Assembly: GCF_900458815.1 (NCBI RefSeq)
Contig: NZ_UHDZ01000001.1
Span: 496,001 to 560,000, forward strand
DNA from: Staphylococcus saccharolyticus
GTDB taxonomy: Bacteria; Bacillota; Bacilli; Staphylococcales; Staphylococcaceae
DNA: 64,000 bases
Reading direction: 5' to 3'
Part shown: positions 40,565 through 50,172 of the stretch, piece after piece
Numbering within the stretch: position 1 is the stretch's first letter
How the letters are laid out: every line of letters begins with the position of its first letter
Translations under genes and position numbers: made by a program
The notes under the pieces: model-generated
Told to the model about the DNA's origin: nothing
The model's database searches: none
What the model saw: only the letters and a program-made list of their open reading frames with translations

Positions 40565-42013
40565 GTGAGCTTAACATTTAAGTTAATCATGATTATAATG
40601 ATGTTGCTCGGAGGGTTTTTTGGTTTATTAAATGAAACGTTATTAACAACAGCATTACCAAGTATTATGAAAGATTTCAATATTGAATATTCCCAAGTTC
40701 AATGGTTAACAACTGCATTTTTACTAACTAACGCTGTAGTCATACCATTATCAACACTTGTTATTCAACGATTTACGACACTACAAGTATTTTTAACAGG
40801 TATATTTATCTTTTTCATTGGAACAATTGTAGGTGGTTTTAGTCCTAATTTTTCAATGTTGCTTATTGCGAGAATTATTCAAGTGCTCGGTTCAGGTATT
40901 ATGATGCCATTAATGATGACAACTATTTTAGATATATTTGGGCCTAATGAACGCGGTAAATACATGGGGATATTTGGTCTAGTTATTGGATTAGCTCCTG
41001 CTATCGGTCCAACATTGTCAGGATATTTAGTAGAGTATTTCAATTGAAGATCTTTATTCCACGTTGTTGCACCAATTGCAGCAGTCACTTTTATCATGGC
41101 ACTATTCACAATTAAAAATGTAGGAACTATTATGAAGGTACCCATTGGCATTCTTTCTATTTTACTCTCTATTTTAGGTTTTGGGGGATTACTCTATGGA
41201 ACAAGTTCAATTTCACATGATGGTTGGAATAATCCATTAATATTAATAACAATCATTGGAGGTATGATACTTGTTGCTTTGTTTATTTAGAGACAATCAC
41301 GTTTAAAAATACCTTTACTTAATTTTAGTGTATTTAAAAATAGATAATTTACTATAGGCATATTAATTATGGCCGTCACTATGGTTTCATTGATTGATTC
41401 AGAGACAGTATTACCTATGTTCGTTAAAAATTTACTGCATCACTCTGCCCTTGATTCAGGACTTATTCTGTTACCTGGAGCTATAGTTATGGCAATCATG
41501 TCCATGACTTCTGGTGTCATGTATGAAAAGTTCGGAGCTAAGCCCTTAGCCATTATTGGTATGCTAATTGTTATCATAACAACTGCTTACTTCGTAGTGA
41601 TGGATGAACATACATCAACTATAATGCTAACGACTGTATATGCAACTCGTATGATAGGAATCGCAATAGGGTTAATGCCTGTGATGACATATACTATGAA
41701 TCAGCTCTCTCCAGAAATGAATGCACACGGTTCATCTATGACTAACACAGCACAACAAATTGCTGGATCAATAGGTATAGCTGGTTTAATAACTATTTTG
41801 AGTCAAGCAAGTCAACATTACTCACCTAAAATGGGTAATTATCAAGGAATGAATAAGCAAGAAATGATTGAACAAATTAAAATAGACATAATGCTACACG
41901 GTTATCATGCAAGCTTTTTATTCGCAGTTTTAATTACAGTGATTAGTTTTTTATTTACGTTTATGTTGCAGAAAAAGTCTAAACAGTCGCAAACGACAAA
42001 GATTCAAAACTAA
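40565..42013 (+). pseudogene. DHA2 (EmrB/LmrB-type) MFS drug transporter with three in-frame stops
   Basis: A 482-codon frame from GTG 40565 (TGGAGGGG upstream) is continuous except for three stops: TGA 41045-41047 where WRSLF needs Trp, TAG 41288-41290, and TAA 41345-41347. No frameshift at all. The 14-helix DHA2 features are clear: FGLLNETLLTTALPSIMKD in helix 1, QWLTTAFLLTNAVVIPLS (helix 2), and GSGIMMPLMMT plus GLAPAIGPTLSG (motif C) in helix 5. Multidrug pumps of this class export quaternary ammonium compounds, lincosamides or dyes. Dead as read. Confidence 0.85.
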
Positions 42014-42140
42014 ACTGCTAACCTGGTTTAAGATTCAATTTATAGATTTGATGTAAAGAACTTCTTGTTGACTATTATAATTGAAAGGGATAAAATGTTT
42101 TTATTCAGATTAGAATAATAAGAATAAGGAGTTTTGATTA

Positions 42141-42932
42141 ATGAAGAGACTTTTACTTTGTGTCGTATCACTTGTTTTTATATTAGCAGCATGTGGTAAT
42201 AACAATTCATCTAGTGATAAAGAGAGTAAATCAGATAATAAAGATGGAAATACAATACGAGTAGGTACTGAAGGTACATATGCACCTTTTACTTTTCATA
42301 ATAAGAAAGATCAACTTACTGGCTACGATATTGATGTAATTAAAGCAGTAGCTAAAGAAGAAAATCTTAAATTAAAATTTAATGAAACATCATGGGATTC
42401 AATGTTTGCTGGTTTAGATACAGGACGTTTTGATGTCATTGCCAACCAAGTTGGAATTAATAAAGATAGACAGAAAAAATATAAATTTTCAGATCCATAT
42501 ACATATTCAAGTGCGGTGCTTGTAGTTCGTGAAAATGAAAAGAATATTAAATCATTTAATGATGTAAAAGATAAAAAGTTAGCACAAACATTTACTTCTA
42601 ATTACGGTCAATTAGCGAAGGATAAAGGTGCTAGTATTGCTAAAGTAGATGGATTTAATCAATCTATGGATTTATTACTTTCAAAGCGCGTGGATGGAAC
42701 TTTTAATGATAGTTTATCTTATTTAGATTATAAAAAACAAAAGCCTAATGTTAAGATTAAAGTAATTAAAGGTCATGCTGAACAAAGTAAATCAGCTTTT
42801 GCATTTTCTAAGAAGGTTGACGATAAAACAGTTGAAAAATTTAATAAAGGTCTCAAAAAGATTAAAGACAATGGTGAATTAGCTAAAATAGGTAAGAAAT
42901 GGTTTGGTCAAGATGTTTCTAAGTCTGAATGA
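42141..42932 (+). CDS. tcyA: Cystine-binding lipoprotein TcyA
   Basis: Encodes 263 residues. Lipobox LAAC gives a lipidated Cys at residue 18. The mature part is a family 3 polar amino acid binding protein: RVGTEGTYAPFTFHNKK at its start, GYDIDVIKAVAK, and GRFDVIANQVGI. Order binding protein-permease-ATPase next to gpmA matches S. aureus TcyABC, a cystine/cysteine importer. AAGGAG precedes ATG 42141. Its end overlaps the permease gene. Confidence 0.88.
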   Translation: MKRLLLCVVSLVFILAACGNNNSSSDKESKSDNKDGNTIRVGTEGTYAPFTFHNKKDQLTGYDIDVIKAVAKEENLKLKFNETSWDSMFAGLDTGRFDVIANQVGINKDRQKKYKFSDPYTYSSAVLVVRENEKNIKSFNDVKDKKLAQTFTSNYGQLAKDKGASIAKVDGFNQSMDLLLSKRVDGTFNDSLSYLDYKKQKPNVKIKVIKGHAEQSKSAFAFSKKVDDKTVEKFNKGLKKIKDNGELAKIGKKWFGQDVSKSE

Positions 42933-43632
42933 TGAACAGCAACACGCTTTAGATGCTGCTAAACAGGCTTTTGGCCCTATGTTAGAGGGATTGGTGAAAT
43001 ACTCAATCCCTATTACTTTAGTTACATTTATTTTGGGATTAATTATAGCGTTGTTTACTGCTCTAATGCGTATATCAACTAGTAAAAATTTAAAAGGCAT
43101 TGCGCGCATTTATGTTTCAATTATTCGTGGAACTCCGATGATTGTTCAACTATTTATTATATTTTATGGTATTCCAGAACTTGGTAGATTAATAATAAAT
43201 GATGCAGATAATCAATGGACATTAGCTCCAGTTGTTGCAGCGATTATTGGATTGTCCTTGAATGTAGGGGCATATGCTTCAGAAATTATTCGTGGTGGAA
43301 TTCTTTCCATTCCTAAAGGTCAAACTGAAGCGGCATATTCGATTGGTATGAATTATCGACAAACAGTTCAACGCATTATTTTACCACAGGCAATTAGAGT
43401 ATCTATCCCAGCGTTAGGTAATACATTTTTAGGGCTGATTAAAGATACGTCATTAGTAGGATTTATCCTTGTAGCTGAAATGTTTAGAAAGGCTCAAGAA
43501 GTTGCCTCAACAACATATGAGTACTTAACAATATATCTTTTAGTCGCATCAATGTACTGGGTAGTATGTTTTATTATTTCAGTGATTCAAGGATGGTATG
43601 AATCACGCATTGAAAGAGGGTATCGCTCATGA
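42913..43632 (+). CDS. tcyB: Cystine ABC permease TcyB
   Basis: About 239 residues, five to six membrane segments. His/Glu/Gln-type amino acid permease with the [18 protein letters not shown] stretch and the EAA loop ([20 protein letters not shown]). Start uncertain: ATG 42913 or TTG 42904, both inside the end of tcyA, so translation is coupled. The stop overlaps tcyC by four bases (ATGA). Confidence 0.88.
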   Translation: MFLSLNDEQQHALDAAKQAFGPMLEGLVKYSIPITLVTFILGLIIALFTALMRISTSKNLKGIARIYVSIIRGTPMIVQLFIIFYGIPELGRLIINDADNQWTLAPVVAAIIGLSLNVGAYASEIIRGGILSIPKGQTEAAYSIGMNYRQTVQRIILPQAIRVSIPALGNTFLGLIKDTSLVGFILVAEMFRKAQEVASTTYEYLTIYLLVASMYWVVCFIISVIQGWYESRIERGYRS

Positions 43633-44360
43633 TTGAATTATCAAATATCCATAAATCTTTTAATGGTACTGAAGTAATTAAAGGTATTGATTTAAAAGTT
43701 AACAAAGGTGAAGTTGTCACTTTGATTGGTCGTTCAGGTTCAGGCAAAACTACATTACTAAGAATGATTAATGCACTGGAAATACCTACTGAAGGAACAG
43801 TTTATGTTAATCGACAAACATATACCGAGAAGGATAAAAAGTCACAAATTACAGTACGTCAACAATCAGGTATGGTCTTTCAAAGTTACAACTTGTTTCC
43901 ACATAAATCTGCAATAGAGAATGTGATGGAAGGTCTTATCGCTGTAAAGAAAATGAATAAACAAGAAGCAACACAACAAGCGATGGAGTTACTAGAAAAA
44001 GTTGGACTCACTCATGTAAAGAATCAATGGCCCCACGCGTTATCTGGCGGACAACAACAACGTGTAGGGATAGCTCGTGCTTTAGCGATGAACCCTAAAG
44101 TCATGTTATTTGATGAACCTACATCAGCACTTGATCCAGAATTAGTTAATGATGTACTTAAAGTGGTTAAAGAGTTAGCAGATGAAGGTATGACAATGGT
44201 AATAGTTACACATGAAATGCGTTTTGCAAAAGAGGTTTCCAATCAGATTGCATTTATTCATGAAGGTGTTATTGTTGAGCAAGGTTTACCTAATGAACTA
44301 TTTACACATCCAAAAACAGAAGAATTAAAACGATTTCTTAACGTAATAAATGACGATTAG
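43629..44360 (+). CDS. tcyC: Cystine ABC ATPase TcyC
   Basis: Encodes 243 residues. Walker [10 protein letters not shown] (residues 34-42), signature LSGGQQQR, Walker [15 protein letters not shown], then the switch His in VTHEM. Typical polar amino acid ATPase length. Coupled to tcyB by a four-base overlap. A staphylococcal repeat and then a terminator follow. Confidence 0.9.
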   Translation: MIELSNIHKSFNGTEVIKGIDLKVNKGEVVTLIGRSGSGKTTLLRMINALEIPTEGTVYVNRQTYTEKDKKSQITVRQQSGMVFQSYNLFPHKSAIENVMEGLIAVKKMNKQEATQQAMELLEKVGLTHVKNQWPHALSGGQQQRVGIARALAMNPKVMLFDEPTSALDPELVNDVLKVVKELADEGMTMVIVTHEMRFAKEVSNQIAFIHEGVIVEQGLPNELFTHPKTEELKRFLNVINDD

Positions 44361-44361
44361 A

Positions 44362-44524
44362 TGATGAGAGTGGTACAGCATTCGTATTGAATTCATTGTC
44401 CCATTCTGGGTTCCGAGACACAATTAGTATTGTTGTAAAATTTCTGAATGAAATTCCTAATGTTGGGCTCGGACTAATTTTGAAAAAAGCTTGATATAAG
44501 TAAATTTTCAATTCAGTCATCGAC
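44362..44524 (+). repeat. Staphylococcal intergenic repeat, copy B
   Basis: Begins GAGAGTGGTACAGCATTCG and ends near TTGAAAAAAGCTTGATA plus a TTTTCAATTCAGTC segment. Both ends match copy C (48336-48488) read in reverse; the first 100 bases also match copy A. Confidence 0.75.
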
Positions 44525-44540
44525 TACCAACACGTAAAAG

Positions 44541-44576
44541 ATGCCTAAGATATTGATTGATGTCTTAGGCTTTTAT
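44541..44576 (+). terminator. Terminator after tcyABC
   Basis: GCCTAAGA pairs with TCTTAGGC around a 12-base loop, then TTTT. Confidence 0.8.
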
Positions 44577-44629
44577 TGTGTTAAAGTAAGTGTGATTGAA
44601 TTCATAATCATTACTTAGAGGTGGGAAAT

Positions 44630-44974
44630 TTGGAACACTCGATGAAATTATTATATGGACCATTTGAAGCTGCCCGTTCGGGTAATAAAAAAATTGAAAT
44701 TCGTTTAAATGATGTGAAAAGACAGTCGGTTCAAATTGATGATGTGATTATATTTTCTAAAGTAGAAGAACCAGAAGTTAAATTAAAAGTTAAAGTTATT
44801 GAGAAAGATACCTATGATACATTTCAACAATTATTAAGTCATTACGATAATGTTGAATTAGGTTTTGATAATCAAGAGACTTTGGCTCAAAAAGTTTCTA
44901 GACTATATTCAATTTATGACCAACAAGATGAGTTGAACTATGGTGTAGTCGCATTGAAAATCGAATTAATTTAA
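44630..44974 (+). CDS. ASCH domain protein
   Basis: About 114 residues. ASCH domains are PUA-like folds thought to bind RNA; here the core is MKLLYGPFEAARSGNKKIEIRLND, with the family's Gly-x-K-x-x-E-x-R motif (GNKKIEIR), then IDDVIIFSK and a closing GVVALKI. TTG 44630 is preferred as start because GAGGTG lies six bases before it; ATG 44642 is the fallback. Stand-alone gene between two strong terminators. Confidence 0.78.
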   Translation: MEHSMKLLYGPFEAARSGNKKIEIRLNDVKRQSVQIDDVIIFSKVEEPEVKLKVKVIEKDTYDTFQQLLSHYDNVELGFDNQETLAQKVSRLYSIYDQQDELNYGVVALKIELI

Positions 44975-44979
44975 ATAAG

Positions 44980-45028
44980 AAAACGTACCGTATGATTTAA
45001 TCTAGTGTATCATGCGGTACGTTTTTCA
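44980..45028. terminator. Bidirectional terminator
   Basis: AAACGTACCG-TATGAT pairs with ATCATG-CGGTACGTTT; convergent genes on both sides. Confidence 0.88.
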
Positions 45029-46276
45029 TTATTTACGGTTTTCAAGTGTTCGCTTTACTTTATAGAATAGTGGTTTGATAGGTTTAATAAAGTCTCCAAT
45101 ATATTCATAGACTTGCGCATTGAAACCTTCTTTGAACTTTTGAACACCTGTGTCTTCTGCAAGTTCACTGAAGTCTCCAGTGATACCATAGAAGTTGTAA
45201 CGATCAATATTGTGTTTTTTCGCAAATTTAATCATATCCCATTGTAAGCGATACGCTCCCATATAAGCATTATATTTAGGGTTTGAACCACTAGATAAGT
45301 AATAGACTTCATGCTCATTATAAATATACAATGCTGCAGCCAGGTTAATTACTTGTCCTTCTTCTGCTATTTTTTCTTTAGTTTGGTTTATTTTACGTTC
45401 ATTACTATCATATTGCTGTTTGACTTGAGTATGCTTTGTTTTATTCTTTTTAGAATTAGGATTTTCTTCTAATGTTTTTTCCACTTCTTTAAGCTGTTTC
45501 TCAAGGTCATCATGTTTATGATGTAATGTGTTCAAATAGTCTTGTAAGTCGATATAAGCAAGTTTTAGCATTGCATGATCTTCATAAGTTTTTTGCATTT
45601 CTACAAAATATGGTTTTTCACGGAATTTAAAGCCGTGTTTTTCTTCTGCCATTTGGAATAATTCAAAAAATGTATCTGTCTCTTCAATAGGTAACGTTTT
45701 TACTTGAACGCCCATCTCATAAGTTTTTTTAATATTTCGACGTGTTTGATAATCCATTTCTTTCATTAGTTGATCTTCAGATTTATTTTTAAGATTTAAA
45801 ACTGATAGCCAACGAATTTGACTCATTGTATCATAACCAACTGTATATCCTTGATGCTTATAGCCTAAATCTTCCATCGTTTTAATGAATGGTCTATTAT
45901 CATGTGATTCTACAATTTCTCCATCAGCATTACGTATATTTTCTAACAGATAAGGATCTACAAGTACGTATAAACAATTACGTTTTTTTAAATATTCAGT
46001 GAGGGATTTAAAGAAGAAACGAACTAACACTAAATTACCATAGTCCATGACTGGACCTCTATGTGTATAAAAATATTTGAAGAACTTAAGAGAACGTGCT
46101 TCTGTTAACAAACATGCAGCAATGACGTTACCATCATCATCTTTAACTCCCACAAGATGAACGTCACCTTTCGTTTTATTACGATTATCATAATGTATAC
46201 TCGATTGAGTATAATGAGAAAAATTTTCTGAAGTAAACTGATTAAATTCTTCAGAAGTTAAGTTAACAAAATTCAT
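45029..46276 (-). CDS. fmhA: FemA/FemB-like aminoacyltransferase FmhA
   Basis: Encodes 415 residues. Two GNAT-like lobes as in FemA/FemB, with a helical hairpin insert at about 245-310 (HHKHDDLEKQLKEVEKTLEE) that forms the antiparallel coiled coil typical of staphylococcal Fem proteins. The C-terminal region has YYLSSGSNPKYNAYMGAYRL and RYNFYGITGDF. Fem proteins add Gly or Ser to the lipid II interpeptide from charged tRNA; FmhA's exact role is not settled. Position next to tcyABC matches S. aureus. ATG 46276 with AGAGGGG upstream. Confidence 0.85.
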   Translation of the reverse strand: MNFVNLTSEEFNQFTSENFSHYTQSSIHYDNRNKTKGDVHLVGVKDDDGNVIAACLLTEARSLKFFKYFYTHRGPVMDYGNLVLVRFFFKSLTEYLKKRNCLYVLVDPYLLENIRNADGEIVESHDNRPFIKTMEDLGYKHQGYTVGYDTMSQIRWLSVLNLKNKSEDQLMKEMDYQTRRNIKKTYEMGVQVKTLPIEETDTFFELFQMAEEKHGFKFREKPYFVEMQKTYEDHAMLKLAYIDLQDYLNTLHHKHDDLEKQLKEVEKTLEENPNSKKNKTKHTQVKQQYDSNERKINQTKEKIAEEGQVINLAAALYIYNEHEVYYLSSGSNPKYNAYMGAYRLQWDMIKFAKKHNIDRYNFYGITGDFSELAEDTGVQKFKEGFNAQVYEYIGDFIKPIKPLFYKVKRTLENRK

Positions 46277-46653
46277 TATATATCTTCCCCTCTAATATCT
46301 ATTTCCTAGTCAAAATTTCCACGAGTAATATATTACCAAACTCTAAACATCATTACACATAATAACATATAAAATTGTATCATACTCTTGTCTTAGATAA
46401 TTTTACTCTAGATAGAATATGTATAAAGGTTAAAGAGTTATCAAAAATAAAATCAAATCGCATCTTAACTATTTAGATGATATGATAAAATTTAGAAAGA
46501 AAAGGTAAAATATTTTTGTTAATTAATTATCAAAAAAGTAGTAATTTATAGAGAAAGAAGACTTCTAAGGGAACTTGTAACTATGATAAAATCGGTGAAG
46601 CCGATAATAGATTAAGTTTATTAAAATAGATAATGATGGTAGGAGTGAGTAAT
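46277..46653. other. Intergenic region upstream of the DUF4467 lipoprotein
   Basis: 377 bases, AT-rich, no supported gene. A small hairpin ATCGG-TGAAG-CCGAT at about 46590-46604 sits about 50 bases before the lipoprotein start, without a T-run; possibly leader structure. Confidence 0.4.
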
Positions 46654-47013
46654 TTGAAAAAGTTAGCAGTTATCTTGGCTGTATTGGTAATACTACTTGT
46701 TGGATGTAGTAGTGGTAAGTATACAGATAAAATAGATAAGGCTGTGAAGATACAAGAAAAAAAACAACAAAAAATTGCTAAAAATGATTCAGGTGATGAA
46801 GTAAAGCATTTTGATAAAAAAGATGCTAATATTTATGTTTTTAACAAAGGTAAATATGTAATTTTGGAATACAAACCTCTAAGTGATGATGCTGAAGTCT
46901 GTTACTATACATATGAATTTGAGAATAGTAAAGCGCATTACAAAAAGGATTTTAATTCCAAAAGGTATTATCAAGCCCATGAACCGGATTATAAAGAAGA
47001 AAATATGAATTAA
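46654..47013 (+). CDS. DUF4467 (cystatin-like) lipoprotein
   Basis: About 119 residues. Signal with lipobox LVGC, lipidated Cys near residue 18. The mature part is small and highly charged and matches the DUF4467 cystatin-like fold known from staphylococci (DKIDKAVKIQEKKQQKIA helix, then strands). TTG 46654 is the best start, eight bases after AGGAG; an ATG 21 bases upstream would put that site inside the gene. Function unknown. It lies 24 bases before dsbA, so the two are probably cotranscribed. Confidence 0.75.
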   Translation: MKKLAVILAVLVILLVGCSSGKYTDKIDKAVKIQEKKQQKIAKNDSGDEVKHFDKKDANIYVFNKGKYVILEYKPLSDDAEVCYYTYEFENSKAHYKKDFNSKRYYQAHEPDYKEENMN

Positions 47014-47037
47014 TCATTTTAGTGTGAAGGAGCACCA

Positions 47038-47631
47038 ATGAAAAAAGTAATTGGATTTGTATGTATTATATGTATGATAGCATTGTATAGTTGTTCAAAT
47101 CAATCAAGTTCTTTAAAAGAGTCGGAAAAAGGTAAACCTGTTGTAATGATATTTGGTGACTTTAAATGTTCGTACTGTAAAAAAGTAGAAGAAAACGTCA
47201 TGTCACAATTAAAAAAGAAATATATTGATACGAATAATGTTAAATTTCAATACGTGAATTTAGCTTTCTTAGGAAAAGATTCCATTATAGGTTCAAGAGC
47301 ACAACATGCAGTCAATCACTATGCCCCTAAGTATTCACTCCAATTCCAAAAATCAATGTTTAAACAACAACAAGATGAAGATAAACAGTGGATTACTGAG
47401 AAATTAGTTGATCGACAAATCGATAAATTAAATATCAGCAAAGAAGATAAAAAAGCTATTAAAAAAGATTATAAAACAAATGGCTCGACATCATGGAAAG
47501 AAGCTAAAAAGGATCAACAAATAGCTAAAGATAATCATATAAAACAGGTACCAACAGCGTTTGTTAAAGGTAAGAAAGTTGAAGATCCATATCATTTTAG
47601 TAATTACGTTGAGTTATTGGAAAATGAATAA
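47038..47631 (+). CDS. dsbA: DsbA thiol-disulfide oxidoreductase lipoprotein
   Basis: Encodes 197 residues. Lipobox LYSC with Cys at residue 19. Thioredoxin fold with helical insert; active site KCSYCKK near residue 42 and the cis-proline loop QVPTAF near residue 178. The S. aureus homologue is a surface-anchored oxidant of extracellular cysteines. The dipeptide between the cysteines is Ser-Tyr here; I recall Pro-Tyr in S. aureus, so it may be a variant. AAGGAG lies before ATG 47038. Confidence 0.88.
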   Translation: MKKVIGFVCIICMIALYSCSNQSSSLKESEKGKPVVMIFGDFKCSYCKKVEENVMSQLKKKYIDTNNVKFQYVNLAFLGKDSIIGSRAQHAVNHYAPKYSLQFQKSMFKQQQDEDKQWITEKLVDRQIDKLNISKEDKKAIKKDYKTNGSTSWKEAKKDQQIAKDNHIKQVPTAFVKGKKVEDPYHFSNYVELLENE

Positions 47632-47642
47632 ATGTTAATTAA

Positions 47643-47697
47643 ATGAGAGGAACTATATCAATATTTTTAATAAAATAATATTTTAGTTCCTCTCATA
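47643..47697 (+). terminator. Terminator after dsbA
   Basis: ATGAGAGGAACTA pairs perfectly with TAGTTCCTCTCAT around a 28-base AT-rich loop. Confidence 0.75.
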
Positions 47698-47745
47698 TTG
47701 CTAGATTTGAGAGTTTTACTAAAAATGAATTTATGAGGTTCGACG

Positions 47746-48213
47746 ATGTCAGTTAAAAAAGATAAAAATAGAATTATTTTTTCAAGAACATTCGATGCAT
47801 CTATTGATAGCGTGTTTGATGCATACACACATAAATCGCTTTTTGAAAAATGGTTTCATCCACAAGGTACTACAACGAAGGTTTATGAATTTAATGCTGT
47901 AGAAGGTGGTAGAGCATTTTTCGCAATTAAAACATCTAATATGACAAGTTATACAGTTTCTGAATATCAAAATGTAAAGCGTCCGCATCATATTGAGTAC
48001 TTAGATTATTTCGCTACACCACAGGGAGAAAAAGATATGAGTATGTCTAAGATGCGAATCTTTTTAGACTTTAAAGAAAAGCAGGGTCGAACAACTGTAA
48101 CTTCCACATCAGTATTTTCTACTCAAGATGCTGCACAACAAGCATTAGATATGGGAGTAGAACAAGGTATGAATTCAACACTTGATCAATTAGAATTGTT
48201 GCTAAAAAGATAA
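47746..48213 (+). CDS. SRPBCC/AHSA1 domain protein
   Basis: Encodes 155 residues forming one Bet v 1-like (START/SRPBCC, AHSA1) domain: FSRTFDASIDSVFDAYT and LFEKWFHPQGT at the start, and GMNSTLDQLELLL as the closing helix (G-W/M-x-x-x-L-D-x-L pattern). These domains bind hydrophobic ligands; the physiological role is unknown. Start ATG 47746; ribosome site weak (GAGG, seven bases away). Single gene. Confidence 0.8.
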   Translation: MSVKKDKNRIIFSRTFDASIDSVFDAYTHKSLFEKWFHPQGTTTKVYEFNAVEGGRAFFAIKTSNMTSYTVSEYQNVKRPHHIEYLDYFATPQGEKDMSMSKMRIFLDFKEKQGRTTVTSTSVFSTQDAAQQALDMGVEQGMNSTLDQLELLLKR

Positions 48214-48292
48214 ATTGGAATTCTTTATAAGTGAGATGTGTAGTTGAAAATAGCTTATTAATAATTAATTCTCACAAAATTTTTAAAATACC

Positions 48293-48331
48293 GAGTCTGG
48301 GACATCAATCATTGTCTCAGGCATTTTTTGT
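48293..48331 (+). terminator. Terminator
   Basis: CTGGGACA pairs with TGTCTCAG (one G-U), followed by GCATTTTTTG. Confidence 0.7.
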
Positions 48332-48335
48332 ATTG

Positions 48336-48488
48336 ATAATCGACTAAACTGAAAATACACTTCAAGTATCAAGCTTTTTTCAACCATAGTGAGGCCCCAA
48401 CATAGAGAATTTCAAATAACAGACAAAGAAAGTTGGGGTTCGGGGGTGCGTTGGAACAACAAATCCAATACCAATTCTATCCCACTCA
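48336..48488 (-). repeat. Staphylococcal intergenic repeat, copy C (inverted)
   Basis: On the minus strand it begins GAGTGGGATAGAATTGG, includes ACCCCAACTTTCTTTGTCTG and GTTGGGGC, and ends TTGAAAAAAGCTTGATA plus TTTTCAGTTTAGTCG, in the same order as copy B. Confidence 0.75.
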
Positions 48489-48636
48489 GTTTTATTCTTA
48501 ATTGAGCTAGCATAATGTAATTTTTATTTTAGTAATTAAATTTTCATATAAATAAAATTTAATATACACATATTATATTCTAACCAATATAATAAATGAG
48601 AGTACATTTTAAATTGAGATAGGATGAGTTGACATA

Positions 48637-49455
48637 TTGAAGAACAGTAAAAGTATTGAAGATACATATGCTAAAAAGTCCATTATTCATAAAATAGTTG
48701 GACAAGTTCAAATAAAAGAATTTATGGCGGATCAAACACCAATGCGTTATACACTTAAAGCTATAATGGCAGGCTTTTTATTGTCTATCGTTACAGTTTT
48801 CATGTTAGCAATCAAAACACAGTTTGCTATCACGCATAATGATGGTTTGATTAATTTGATGGGAGTAATTGCATTTAGTTTAGGTCTTGTGCTCGTCGTT
48901 TTAACTAATAGCGAATTACTGACAAGTAATTTTATGTATTTCTCTGTAGGTTGGTACTATAAAGCGATAAGTTTAAAGAAAATGACGTGGATATTAATTT
49001 TTTGTTTCATTAGGTAATATCATTGGTGGTTTTATTTTATTCTTTTTAATGAAGTATGCTCATGTGATGACACTGGAAATGACAGGTAGTTTAAAAGCAC
49101 TGGTACATAAAAAACAATTGAATCTACATGGCTAAATATTTTAATTAAAGGGATTTTTTGTAACTTCTTTATCAATATCGGTATTTTTATATCTATGCAA
49201 TTTAAAGAAGGTCTATCAAAGGCGTTCTATATCGCTTGTGGTGTAGTCGTTTTTGTATTTATGGGATACGAACACGTTGTTTTTAATGCTGGACTATATG
49301 CAGGTATGATTTTCTTTAATGATGATGCTTTATCAAGGTTAGGTGTATTAAAAAATGTAATATTTGCTTTTTTCAGTAACTTTATCGGTGGAGGAATTTT
49401 TATTGGACTTGTTTATGCATATTTAAATGGTAAACGTAATAGCATTCAGTTTTAA
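48637..49455 (+). pseudogene. Formate/nitrite transporter family channel, frameshifted
   Basis: FNT channels (FocA/NirC) are pentameric pores for formate, nitrite or hydrosulfide, about 270 residues. The first 125 codons, from TTG 48637, hold helices 1-3 (TNSELLTSNFMYFSVGWYY is the conserved family stretch). A shift near 49013 follows FCFI; a second shift lies in an A-run near 49108-49115. The last frame reads YIACGVVVFVFMGYEHVVFN and a final helix, the second FNT motif with its pore histidine nearby. With nirBD/narGHJI close by, this was probably a nitrite channel. Broken as read. Confidence 0.82.
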
Positions 49456-49559
49456 GAGGTTTTAAAGTTATCAAGTATAATGATTAAAATATTGACTAAC
49501 TTCCTTTAAAAAATTACGCTATTATTCAGGTATATAGATAAATTAAGGGGAGTAAGAGA

Positions 49560-50095
49560 ATGTCAGAGATACAAATAAGAATTGCAAATGAACAAGATAC
49601 AAAAGAGATACATCAATTAATGTATGATGCATTTACACCACTAAGAAATTTAGGCATTAATTGGCCATCTGTTAACGCGACTTTAGATGTAGTGAGAGAC
49701 AATTTAAAGCATAATACGACTTTTGTATTGGAAAATGAGAAAGAGATTATTTCGACCATTACAGTGAGATATCCTTGGGAGATCACTAAACAAATCTCTG
49801 GTTATCTATTTGTATGGTGGTTTGCAAACCCACCCTTCATATGACGGTAGAGGTTATGGGAGTCAATTATTGAAGTATGTTGAAGAAACTTTTTTAAGAG
49901 ACACCTTAAAAGCCGCTGCTGTTACTTTAGGTACATCAGCACGTATACATCCGTGGTTCTAAGATTTATGAAAGAAGGGGATATGAAAGTTATGCTGAAC
50001 ATGAGAATGATGATGGTGATTTAGGTGTATTCATGCGTAAAGTTTTAATACCGGAAAAATTTAGTGAAGAAATATTAGGTCACCCATCTTTTTAA
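49560..50095 (+). pseudogene. GNAT acetyltransferase, frameshifted
   Basis: Start ATG 49560 with AAGGGGAG upstream. N-terminal GNAT half is normal (IRIANEQDTKEIHQLMYDAF, then TFVLENEKEIISTITVRY). Near 49830 the frame shifts just before the acetyl-CoA site, which is readable in another frame as SYDGRGYGSQLL. A second shift near 49962, after IHPWF, is needed to reach IYERRGYESYAEHEN and the end at 50095. Substrate unknown. Two indels, no nonsense. Confidence 0.82.
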
Positions 50096-50110
50096 AATAT
50101 TGAATTTGAA

Positions 50111-50157
50111 AAACCACCTCTAAAAGATGTTTGATACATAACATAGAGGTGGCTTTG
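50111..50157. terminator. Bidirectional terminator
   Basis: CCACCTCTA pairs with TAGAGGTGG around a 21-base loop; A-run and T-run flanks, convergent genes. Confidence 0.8.
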
Positions 50158-50172
50158 TTATCTATTGATACT

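Larger units (their letters stand above)
48214..48636. other. Intergenic region with terminator and repeat copy C
   Basis: 423 bases without a gene: a terminator (48293-48331), repeat copy C (48336-48488), and an AT-rich perfect inverted repeat ATTAAATTTT/AAAATTTAAT near 48536-48563 ahead of the channel remnant. Confidence 0.5.
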
